Translations under genes and position numbers: made by a program
Source of the DNA: Actinomycetes bacterium
Lineage (GTDB): Bacteria; Auribacterota; JAJCYG01
Assembly: GCA_029263055.1 (NCBI GenBank)
Contig: JAJCYG010000107.1
Span: forward strand, 33,230-97,229
DNA length: 64,000 nt
Direction of reading: 5' to 3'
In this document: positions 10,917 to 19,060 of the stretch, in pieces
Numbering within the stretch: the first letter of the stretch is position 1
Layout: every line of letters begins with the position of its first letter
The notes under the pieces: model-generated
Database searches by the model: none
What the model was told of the DNA's origin: nothing
What the model saw: only the letters and a program-made list of their open reading frames with translations

Positions 10917-11672
10917 TCAACACTTTTTGTAAAAAACCTGCATTAAAAATAACCCCTCAGCTGGCATGTTTTTACCTGCTTTACGCCGATCCTTGGCTTC
11001 AAGTGCCTTTTTAGCCCAATCAGAGGTCTCTTTTCCCCGTCCTACCTCGACTAAAGTGCCCACCAGACCCCGAACCATCTTATAGAGGAAGCCATCCCCC
11101 CAAATATCGACTAAAACCATCTCTCCCCCTCGTTTGATCTCTATGTCAAATAGGGTTCGAACACCATCTTGTTCTTTATTCTCTTCAGTTAAAGATTTAA
11201 AGGATGTAAAATCATGCTTGCCAATCAAATGCTGAGCCGCTTCTCGCATCGCGTCCAAATCTAAAGGATAAAGCAAATGCGCCGATGTTCTACTTTTAAA
11301 GATCGGTTTTGGCTTGCCACAATAAATATGATAGCGATACCACTTCTTAACCGGATCAAACCGCGCATGAAACTTGGGATCAACCTCAACCGCAGACAAA
11401 ACCCCAATCTCATCAGGCAAAGTTGAATTAAGCGCAGACACATATTTTAAAACTGGAAACGTCCCATCATCATCAAAATGAACTGTCTGCCCCAACGCAT
11501 GCACACCCGCATCTGTACGAGAAGATCCAAACGTCTCAATCTTCTTATTCGTAATCAGCTCTAACGCTTTCTCCAATTCCTCTTGAATCGTCAACGCATT
11601 AGTCTGGCGCTGCCACCCTGAATAATTTGTTCCATCATATTGAAGAACGAGTTTGATTCGTCTCATTTTCAA
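10917..11672 (-). CDS. truA: tRNA pseudouridine(38-40) synthase
   Basis: LVLQYDGTNYSGWQRQ, SSRTDAGVHALGQ. Confidence 0.95.
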   Translation of the reverse strand: MKMRRIKLVLQYDGTNYSGWQRQTNALTIQEELEKALELITNKKIETFGSSRTDAGVHALGQTVHFDDDGTFPVLKYVSALNSTLPDEIGVLSAVEVDPKFHARFDPVKKWYRYHIYCGKPKPIFKSRTSAHLLYPLDLDAMREAAQHLIGKHDFTSFKSLTEENKEQDGVRTLFDIEIKRGGEMVLVDIWGDGFLYKMVRGLVGTLVEVGRGKETSDWAKKALEAKDRRKAGKNMPAEGLFLMQVFYKKC

Positions 11673-12725
11673 CTAAGAAGAACTAACTTGTTTTTTGAGG
11701 AGTTCGGGATGGGCGACGAGGTATTCTCCGATTTGGATCGCATTTAGAGCTGCCCCTTTACGGAGGTTGTCTGCCACGACCCACATTTCTAAGCCGTTTT
11801 CTAATGAGAGGTCTTCGCGAATACGGCCGACAAAGACTGGGTCTTGGCCGGTTGCGTTGCTGGCTAAAGGAAACTCGCCTTTGTCTAAGTCATCTTGAAC
11901 TTGCACACCAGGTGCTTTAGATAAAAGTTCTCTGGCTTGATCTGCGGTGATTTTTTTCTCGGTCTCTACATTCACTGCTTCACTATGTGCGCGTTCTACT
12001 GGAACACGAACCGTGGTTGCAGTCACTCGAATGGAATCATCACCCATGATCTTTTTGGTTTCGTTGATCATTTTAAGTTCTTCTTCAGAATAACCATTTT
12101 TCATGAAGGCATTTTCTTGTGGAATCTGCGGTAAAATATTAAACGCAATCTGATGTGGAAAAATCTGACGTTGATAAACTCTATTTTCAATGATTGCTTG
12201 CGCTTCAGCATACATCTCTTGAATCGCTTTGACTCCAGCACCTGAAACAGATTGGTAAGTTGAAACCACAATCCGTTTAATTTTACCGGCATCGTGCAAT
12301 GGTTTGAGTGCCACCACCATTTGAATAGTCGAACAATTTGGATTGGCAATGCAGCCGTTATGATCTTTAATCGCATCAGGATTGACTTCAGGCACCACTA
12401 ATGGCGTGTTGGGATCCATACGAAACGCACTGGTATTATCAACTGAAACCGCCCCTGCTTTAATTGCAGCAGGCACAAATTTTTTGCTGATCGAACCACC
12501 CGCACTAAACAGAGCAATCTCAATTCCTTCAAAAGAGTTTTCATTCAAGACTTGAACTTCAATCTCTTTACCTTTAAAGGAAAGCTTTTTGCCTGCGGAA
12601 CGTTCTGAAGCAAGTAGACGCAGTTCGTTTATAGGAAAATTTCTTTCCTCTAAAATAGAGAGCATCTCATGGCCGACAGCCCCGGTTGCTCCTACGACAG
12701 CGATGTTAAATTTTTGGGTACTCAT
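11673..12725 (-). CDS. asd: Aspartate-semialdehyde dehydrogenase
   Basis: VVGATGAVGHEML, NPNCSTIQMV active site. Confidence 0.95.
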   Translation of the reverse strand: MSTQKFNIAVVGATGAVGHEMLSILEERNFPINELRLLASERSAGKKLSFKGKEIEVQVLNENSFEGIEIALFSAGGSISKKFVPAAIKAGAVSVDNTSAFRMDPNTPLVVPEVNPDAIKDHNGCIANPNCSTIQMVVALKPLHDAGKIKRIVVSTYQSVSGAGVKAIQEMYAEAQAIIENRVYQRQIFPHQIAFNILPQIPQENAFMKNGYSEEELKMINETKKIMGDDSIRVTATTVRVPVERAHSEAVNVETEKKITADQARELLSKAPGVQVQDDLDKGEFPLASNATGQDPVFVGRIREDLSLENGLEMWVVADNLRKGAALNAIQIGEYLVAHPELLKKQVSSS

Positions 12726-12739
12726 TTTGTTTACCTTTC

Positions 12740-12768
12740 GGGGTCAGGCACCTTCGGAGCCAGACCCC
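12740..12768. repeat. REP-like palindrome between leuB and asd
   Basis: GGGGTC-A-GGC-A-CC-TTC-GG-A-GCC-A-GACCCC; near-perfect dyad with two symmetric A/A mismatches. Confidence 0.6.
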
Positions 12769-12775
12769 TGTGGAA

Positions 12776-13852
12776 CTAAACTTTTACTCCGTCTACGGCG
12801 AGTTCAGCGACAAGGTCGCCCACTTCTTTAGTGCCATAGCCCATTTTACCGGCTGATAGAGATTTAATTTTTTCTGCGACCACTTTTTTCACTGCGTTTT
12901 CAATTCGATCTGCAGCAGTTTTTTCACCTAAGATGTCGAGCATCATGCCACCAGCACAAATTGCGGCTAACGGATTAATCACGTTTTGTCCTGTATATTT
13001 AGGAGCTGATCCACCGATTGGCTCAAACATGGAAACCCCTTGTGGATTAATGTTTCCACCTGCAGCAATCCCCATCCCACCTTGGATCATGGCGCCCAAA
13101 TCAGTGATAATGTCACCAAACATATTGTCCGTCACAATCACATCAAACCACTCAGGATTTTTCACCATCCACATACAGGTGGCATCAACATGTGCGTAAT
13201 CAGTCTTAATGTCGCTATATTCTTCAGCGACTTCATTAAACGTACGCTCCCACAAATCATGCGCAAATGTGAGCACATTTGTTTTTCCACACAGCGTCAC
13301 TTTCTTTTCTTTATCTCGTTGACGTGCCACTTCAAACGCATAACGAATACAACGCTCAACCCCTTGACGGGAATTAATACTTTCTTGGATAGCGACTTCG
13401 TCAGGTGTTCCTTTTTTCAAAAAACCACCCGCGCCGCAATACAACCCTTCGGTGTTTTCACGCACCACAGTAAAATTAATATCTTCAGGTCCTTTGTCTT
13501 TTAAAGGTGTTTCCACACCTTCATACAAAACAACCGGACGCAAATTAATGTATTGGTCTAAAGAAAAACGAGCTTTCAGTAAAATCCCTTTTTCCAAAAT
13601 CCCAGGTTTCACATCAGGGTGCCCAATCGCTCCCAAATAAATCGCATCAACTTTTTTCAAATCTTCAATCACAGAATCAGGCAAAGTTTCGCCTGTCTTC
13701 ATGTAACGTTCTCCACCTAAATCAAAATCAACAAATTCACATTTAAAGCCTTCCAAACCTTCAACAGCCTTAATGACTTTGATCCCTTCACGAACCACTT
13801 CTGGCCCCGTTCCATCCCCACCAATAACCCCAATCTTATAAGTCTTGCTCAT
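12776..13852 (-). CDS. leuB: 3-isopropylmalate dehydrogenase-type beta-decarboxylating dehydrogenase (probable LeuB)
   Basis: IGGDGTGPEVV, RFSLDQYINLRP, NMFGDIITDLGA, EPIGGSAPKYTGQN. No leuC/leuD in the window to confirm the substrate. Confidence 0.82.
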   Translation of the reverse strand: MSKTYKIGVIGGDGTGPEVVREGIKVIKAVEGLEGFKCEFVDFDLGGERYMKTGETLPDSVIEDLKKVDAIYLGAIGHPDVKPGILEKGILLKARFSLDQYINLRPVVLYEGVETPLKDKGPEDINFTVVRENTEGLYCGAGGFLKKGTPDEVAIQESINSRQGVERCIRYAFEVARQRDKEKKVTLCGKTNVLTFAHDLWERTFNEVAEEYSDIKTDYAHVDATCMWMVKNPEWFDVIVTDNMFGDIITDLGAMIQGGMGIAAGGNINPQGVSMFEPIGGSAPKYTGQNVINPLAAICAGGMMLDILGEKTAADRIENAVKKVVAEKIKSLSAGKMGYGTKEVGDLVAELAVDGVKV

Positions 13853-13877
13853 AATCTCTCCTAAATCCTTACTATGT

Positions 13878-13900
13878 AAAAAAGGCCCTCATACGAAGGC
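13878..13900 (-). terminator. Intrinsic terminator-like hairpin between the 13997-14710 gene and leuB; could also be a leuB leader element
   Basis: Minus strand GCCTTC-GTAT-GAGGGC followed by CTTTTTT (6-bp stem with one G-U). Confidence 0.6.
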
Positions 13901-13996
13901 TTCTAGAATAAACACCTAAACTATTAAAGCCAAACAGTCTACTTAAATTCCCCACCCCTTGTCAATTCCCAAAAAAGACCCAATAAAAGGCTCAAA

Positions 13997-14710
13997 CTAA
14001 AGACTTCCAGCAACTTCAGGGTGATATCTGAGTTGTTCAATCTCTCTCAAAAGCTCTGGAGTGACTTGCCCCCAAATATTTGGTTTTGAATACAACCGAT
14101 CAAGATTCATAAATTCAGGATCCTCATAATAATCAGTCAAATTAAGCAACTCTCTCTTCGCTAAAATCAAAGCTAAAAACTGAGTCCTAAAATAAAGATC
14201 TCTTAAATTAAAAATCAACTTTGGTATCTTTCCCACCCTTTCAGCATACCTTTTTGGTACAAGCTCAAATCCATTTTTTCCAATCAAATTAAAAACAATT
14301 CGAAATCCAAGTGAACCTAAAACAACTAGATGGCAAAGCTCTCCATAAGCATGGTCATTCATTTTTCTTAATGAATCTACTGTACTTGCAAAAATTAAAT
14401 AAGCATCACTGACTTCGCCCAACATTTGAAATCCACGATCAGAAAATTCAAATATCTCTTCTCGCCCTTCCTCAGTATAAGGATCTAGATTGACACTCTT
14501 TATTTCAATCCAAAGCCCCAACAACTCCTGATTCACTCGATGCTGCATCAACACCCATTCCAAAGTATCCAAATAGAGTTGATTCACAACCGAAATAGGC
14601 GCTAAATAATACTGAGATCTTTTTTGAACAGAATAAAAAGGAACTGAACTCTGAAAGGAAAGAGACACAACCAACAAAAACAAAATAAGACGAATTGCTT
14701 TAATTTTCAT
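13997..14710 (-). CDS. Hypothetical exported protein
   Basis: 237-aa ORF with an N-terminal hydrophobic signal-like segment (IRLILFLLVVSLSFQSSVPF); no family recognised. Confidence 0.65.
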   Translation of the reverse strand: MKIKAIRLILFLLVVSLSFQSSVPFYSVQKRSQYYLAPISVVNQLYLDTLEWVLMQHRVNQELLGLWIEIKSVNLDPYTEEGREEIFEFSDRGFQMLGEVSDAYLIFASTVDSLRKMNDHAYGELCHLVVLGSLGFRIVFNLIGKNGFELVPKRYAERVGKIPKLIFNLRDLYFRTQFLALILAKRELLNLTDYYEDPEFMNLDRLYSKPNIWGQVTPELLREIEQLRYHPEVAGSL

Positions 14711-14792
14711 AATAAACCAGACCAGAATAATATACGAAATACATACCTCTAGTCAAGTTACAGCGACGGCTTCACTAGAACATTCTAACGGA

Positions 14793-15012
14793 GTGTTGAA
14801 GTGTTGCCTCAAAGGGCATCTGAGGAGCCAGGGGCCCAGAGAAAGTTGCCTTCCGACAGGGGCTCCAGTAGGCGCAGCGAAGCGAAGCCGGAAGGAGACC
14901 CTGCCTAAGAAGGCAACTTTTTCTGGGTGTGGATTCGAGTATGAGTGAGTCTGGTGACTTGCCGGGCGGCAAGTCGCCTAGGGAACGGCCCTTTGAGGCA
15001 ACACTTCAACAC
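14793..15012. repeat. 220-nt GC-rich structured element with a perfect 25-bp terminal inverted repeat; candidate structured RNA or MITE-like element
   Basis: Left arm GTGTTGAAGTGTTGCCTCAAAGGGC (14793-14817), right arm GCCCTTTGAGGCAACACTTCAACAC (14988-15012). Nested 19-bp stem 14835-14853/14909-14927, with a further 10-bp stem and a separate 8-bp hairpin inside. Confidence 0.75.
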
Positions 15013-15058
15013 GCAGTGATACCAGGCTAATTTTAAAATAAATGAGCAATGAATCTAA

Positions 15059-16219
15059 CTAAGCGATTTCTTGTTTGGTTTGGAGTTGGGATTGGTATGG
15101 GAGAAAGATGGTAAAGGTAGTGCCTTTGCCCACTTTGCTTTGGAGAGCAATGTTGCCCCCATGACGTTCTACGATTTTTTTGGAAATGGAAAGACCAAGG
15201 CCTGAGCCTTTGCCCCCTTCTTTAGTCGTAAAAAAGGTTTCAAAGATTTTCTCTTTTAATTCGTCAGGGATCCCCTTACCGGTATCTTTAAAATCAATTT
15301 CAAGACCTGTTTCTTTTCTGCGCAACACTATTTCTAATGTTCCCTTAGAATCCATAGCATGCAACGCGTTGACAATCATGTTCACAAAAACTTGGCGAAT
15401 CAGCCCAATACTTAATTTAATTTCAGGAATGCTTTCTTCAGTTTTTATTTCAAACTTAACTTCACGACCAATTGGATTGTCATGATACAAAGCAACCAAA
15501 TCTTCAAGCATTAATTTGACATCTAAACTTTTCTCTTCATTGCTATCTCCCCGAGCAAAGTTTAAAAAGTCCATGGCAATATTTCGACATTGATGAATTT
15601 GATCTTCAACTGTTTTCAGGTAATCTTGATACTTATCTTCTTTGAGATGCTCAGCTTCATTAGCATTAATTTTCTTCATCATCAAATCTACATAACCTTG
15701 AATCACCGTCAGAGGATTATTAATCTCATGCACCACACCGCATGTTAACTCCCCTAATGAAGCACTCTTCTCTGATTGAACAAGAAGATCTTCAAGATTT
15801 TCTTTTTCTTTATTTAAGTGATGAAGCTGTTCTAATGCCTGATGTGCTTTTTCTCTCTTTTTTAACCCATTTTCCACATTGCTTAAAATATCAGCAGCTT
15901 CAAAAGGTTTGTGAATATAGTCTTGCGCTCCCAAACGCAATGCAGCTTTCGCTGTTTCTAAATTAGCAAAGCCTGTGACAACCAACACTTCCCGCGTTGC
16001 ATCTTGTTCTTTAGAATAATGCAGCACCTCAATGCCAGTCATATCAGCCATGTGGATATCAGTGATGATGTAGTCCACAGGCTGCTCCTCCAAAAGAGCA
16101 ACAGCCTGCTTTCCACTTTCAGCCATGATCACATCGTAATCATCCTTTAAAATCATTTCTAACGATCTTAAAGCGCCTTGTTCATCATCCACAGCTAAGA
16201 TAAGGGACCTTTTACTCAT
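15059..16219 (-). CDS. Receiver-histidine kinase hybrid (REC-HisKA-HATPase)
   Basis: N-terminal REC (ILAVDDEQGALRSL...DYIITDIHM...DYIHKPFEAADI), H-box GVVHEINNPLTVIQGY, G-box GKGSGLGLSISKKIVERHGG. Confidence 0.92.
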   Translation of the reverse strand: MSKRSLILAVDDEQGALRSLEMILKDDYDVIMAESGKQAVALLEEQPVDYIITDIHMADMTGIEVLHYSKEQDATREVLVVTGFANLETAKAALRLGAQDYIHKPFEAADILSNVENGLKKREKAHQALEQLHHLNKEKENLEDLLVQSEKSASLGELTCGVVHEINNPLTVIQGYVDLMMKKINANEAEHLKEDKYQDYLKTVEDQIHQCRNIAMDFLNFARGDSNEEKSLDVKLMLEDLVALYHDNPIGREVKFEIKTEESIPEIKLSIGLIRQVFVNMIVNALHAMDSKGTLEIVLRRKETGLEIDFKDTGKGIPDELKEKIFETFFTTKEGGKGSGLGLSISKKIVERHGGNIALQSKVGKGTTFTIFLPYQSQLQTKQEIA

Positions 16220-16221
16220 AG

Positions 16222-17478
16222 TTAGAATCGTACCGTTGCGTTCACACCAACTAAAATCGCATCTGTATCATAGTTTCCATTTACAGAAGCCAAAGGTGCT
16301 CCAACGCTGTTAGTGATACTCCTTCCTTCAAAGTGAACCCATTGAAAAGCAGTGTCGATCTGCAGATCTTTATAACGCCAGGTTATCCCTGTACTCAGAC
16401 CCAATCGATCTGCATCAGGCACCAATGCATTAAATGTATTATCTGGAATAGGTGTTTCCGTCCAAATAAACCCTAAGTGAGCATCAAATCCTGGACACAC
16501 CTCATAGGTTGCACTTGCGTTATAAGTAAACACATTGTCAAACTCTCCACGAAAGTTTGTGTCTGTGATCAATGGATTTGATGTTGATTTGATGACAAGT
16601 GAATTCACTGTTTCCCATCTTGCCCAATCCAACACAAACTCAAGTTTGAGTTTTCCCCATTGGTATCCATATCCCCCTTGAAGAACCATTGGATATTTAA
16701 TCCGTGCGTGAGCATCCCCTGTAAGCAAACCACCCCCTAAAGCACCAGGAAGGCGTACACGAACATCCCCATCAAGTCGACTGGTTTGCTCGCTTCTTAA
16801 AGTAAATGCCAAAGAATGATTTTCTGCAGGCAAATAAAGCACCGAAGCATTAAACCCAACAGAGGTATCTTCCCCTTTAAACTCAGCCCCTCCATCTAAT
16901 GTTCGAGGTGCTCCTGCTAAAGCTCCAAAGTCAACAACCCGTTGCAATTCCCCATCGGAATACGAGATATCAACCCCTGAACCCACAGAGAGTTTTTCAT
17001 TAAGTTTATACGCTCCAGTAATAGTGTAATTGGCAACTTTAAGTCGAGCCTTTTGCACAACTGGCGCAATAGGACTGGAAAGTTCGTAAACTTTTGCCAA
17101 CCCATAAGGTGCTGACACACCAAATCCAAGCGTCGCGTTTTCCAAATTTAGTTTAGCTAAATTCCAAGTCGCAAAAACATTTGGAACATGCGCACTTTTT
17201 CGTTTTGATTTTTCATCCACAATAGGTTTGTTTTCGTGATCGGTTCGGTCTGTCACATAGTAACCTCCGGCCGTCAACTGAAACCCTTTTGAAAATGCTG
17301 TGGCTGCTGGGTTGTAATAAACTGAATGCGGTTCGTTCATCTCTGTGATGACCGCATTTCCTTTAGCCAACCCCCGTGCTGTTTGTGTCGGCAGTCGATA
17401 AGCAAAACCAAACGCTACGTCTGGTACCATTATCGCCACTAACGCAAATAAACTGATCATGGCTTTTATCGTTTTCAT
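16222..17478 (-). CDS. FadL/OMPP1/TodX-family outer-membrane transport protein
   Basis: Signal peptide; AYRLPTQTARGLAKGNAVITEMNEPHSVYYNPAATAF is typical of the FadL family; beta-rich with aromatic C-terminus (VNATVRF). Confidence 0.85.
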   Translation of the reverse strand: MKTIKAMISLFALVAIMVPDVAFGFAYRLPTQTARGLAKGNAVITEMNEPHSVYYNPAATAFSKGFQLTAGGYYVTDRTDHENKPIVDEKSKRKSAHVPNVFATWNLAKLNLENATLGFGVSAPYGLAKVYELSSPIAPVVQKARLKVANYTITGAYKLNEKLSVGSGVDISYSDGELQRVVDFGALAGAPRTLDGGAEFKGEDTSVGFNASVLYLPAENHSLAFTLRSEQTSRLDGDVRVRLPGALGGGLLTGDAHARIKYPMVLQGGYGYQWGKLKLEFVLDWARWETVNSLVIKSTSNPLITDTNFRGEFDNVFTYNASATYEVCPGFDAHLGFIWTETPIPDNTFNALVPDADRLGLSTGITWRYKDLQIDTAFQWVHFEGRSITNSVGAPLASVNGNYDTDAILVGVNATVRF

Positions 17479-17525
17479 TTAGTTAGATCCCTTTCTTATT
17501 TGGTTTATACAACCGGCATGTATAA

Positions 17526-17541
17526 AGCAATAGTGATGCCA
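17526..17541 (-). promoter_or_regulatory. Candidate sigma54 (-24/-12) promoter for the FadL-like gene
   Basis: Minus strand TGGCATCACTATTGCT: GG-N10-GC spacing, close to TGGCACGN4TTGCW, about 50 nt upstream of the ATG at 17478. Confidence 0.65.
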
Positions 17542-17640
17542 AGTTTAGAAAGAGACACAAAGATTCTATAAGCTCTTACAAATAATCAAGTTATAGTAAT
17601 TTAGATGGTGTAATAGAGAGGTTTTATCAGAGACTTAACT

Positions 17641-17656
17641 CGTACAAATATGTACG
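17641..17656. promoter_or_regulatory. Perfect palindrome CGTACA-AATA-TGTACG; candidate upstream activator site
   Basis: 16-bp dyad about 120-140 bp upstream of the predicted FadL-gene start site, abutting the stop codon of the NtrC-type gene. The core TACAAATATGTA recurs at 23506-23517. Confidence 0.5.
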
Positions 17657-19060
17657 TTAATCTTTAGATTGGATCCCTAATTGGTCCATTTTGTACTTAA
17701 TGATTCGGCGGGTGGTCTTTAGAAGCTTTGCCGCATTGGTCTGAACATGGTTGCTTTCTTTTAAAGCTTCTTCAATCAAATTCTTTTCATACTCTGAAAT
17801 CAAATCATCTAAAGAGAGCTCATTATCTTTTAAAGAAATGCCGTTAGCAGCCGCAACAGGTGCTAAAGAGCCATTTGATTTAGGAGATGATTGTAATTGA
17901 GGCGGCAAATGCTGAGGCAGCACTTCTTTTGCATCACATGTCACAAGCAACCTTTCTACGATATTTTGAAGTTCTCGCACATTTCCAGACCACTGCCATC
18001 CTTCTAGTACAGACAAGGTCTCATCTGAAAAACGTTCTACAGAAGCAGGAATATCTTTTTTCAACTTTTGAACCAGATGATGAACTAGCACAGGAATATC
18101 TTCTTTACGTTCACGCAAAGGAGGAAGTTCAATAGGAATCACGGAAAGCCGATAATATAAGTCTTCACGGAAACGACCTGCTTGCACTTCTCCCCATAAA
18201 TCTTTATTCGTGGCAGCAATCACACGGGTATCCACTTTAATGTTTTCTGTTCCCCCAACTCGGCGAAACTCACGCTCTTGTAACACACGCAATAACTTCA
18301 CTTGAGTCCCTGATTCCATTTCCCCAATTTCGTCCAAAAAGAGAGTTCCCTTATTCGCCATTTCAAACATACCGCGTTTGGTTTTAATTGCGTCAGTAAA
18401 AGCCCCTTTTTCATGACCAAAGAGCTCACTTTCTAAAAGTTTTTCAGAGATAGCTGCGGTATGCAGCGCCACAAAAGGAGCTTCTTTGCGCACGCCATTA
18501 TAATGAATCGCACGCGCAACTAACTCTTTACCTGTTCCACTTTCACCTGTAATCAAAACGGTTGAAGCTGTATCTAAAACACGAGAGATTTGGGTATAGA
18601 GCGCTTGCATTTTAGGCCCCTTCCCAATAATGTTCTCAAAGCCATAAGCTCGTTTGACTTCACCTCTAAGTTGATGCACTTCTTCTTGAAGCAATTTAGT
18701 TTGGAGTCCCTTTTGAACCACTACTTGAAGTTCTTCAGTGTTAAAAGGTTTAGTCAGGTAATCAAGTGCACCTAATTTCATAGCTTCGACAGCTGTTTCC
18801 ACTTCTTTAGTCGCAGTCACCATAATGACAGGAATAATTCCATCTAATGCACGAATGTCATTTAAAAGAGAGATACCAGAACGGTCAGGTAATTGAATAT
18901 CAAAAATAAGGAGGTCAAAAAGCCCTTTTTCAAATTTAGCAAGGCCTTCGTCTGCTGTTTGGGCAAATTCAAGATCGCACTGATCTTTTAGAATCATTTT
19001 ATATGATTCACGCGCTCCAACTTCGTCTTCAACTATTAGTATTTTGCGGTGTTGATTCAT
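17657..19060 (-). CDS. NtrC-family sigma54-dependent response regulator (REC-AAA+-HTH)
   Basis: ILIVEDEVGARESY; GESGTGKELVARAIHYNG; GAFTDA in place of GAFTGA; Fis-type HTH NAAKLLKTTRRIIKYKMDQLGI. Confidence 0.94.
   Translation of the reverse strand: MNQHRKILIVEDEVGARESYKMILKDQCDLEFAQTADEGLAKFEKGLFDLLIFDIQLPDRSGISLLNDIRALDGIIPVIMVTATKEVETAVEAMKLGALDYLTKPFNTEELQVVVQKGLQTKLLQEEVHQLRGEVKRAYGFENIIGKGPKMQALYTQISRVLDTASTVLITGESGTGKELVARAIHYNGVRKEAPFVALHTAAISEKLLESELFGHEKGAFTDAIKTKRGMFEMANKGTLFLDEIGEMESGTQVKLLRVLQEREFRRVGGTENIKVDTRVIAATNKDLWGEVQAGRFREDLYYRLSVIPIELPPLRERKEDIPVLVHHLVQKLKKDIPASVERFSDETLSVLEGWQWSGNVRELQNIVERLLVTCDAKEVLPQHLPPQLQSSPKSNGSLAPVAAANGISLKDNELSLDDLISEYEKNLIEEALKESNHVQTNAAKLLKTTRRIIKYKMDQLGIQSKD

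Noticed and set aside
13040-13504. 154-aa plus-strand ORF
   Set aside because: Antisense to leuB; no domain and unlikely composition.
14775-14972. 65-aa minus-strand ORF inside the 220-nt inverted-repeat element
   Set aside because: Its frame is explained by the structured repeat; Pro/Arg/Ser-rich peptide with no domain; no convincing RBS.
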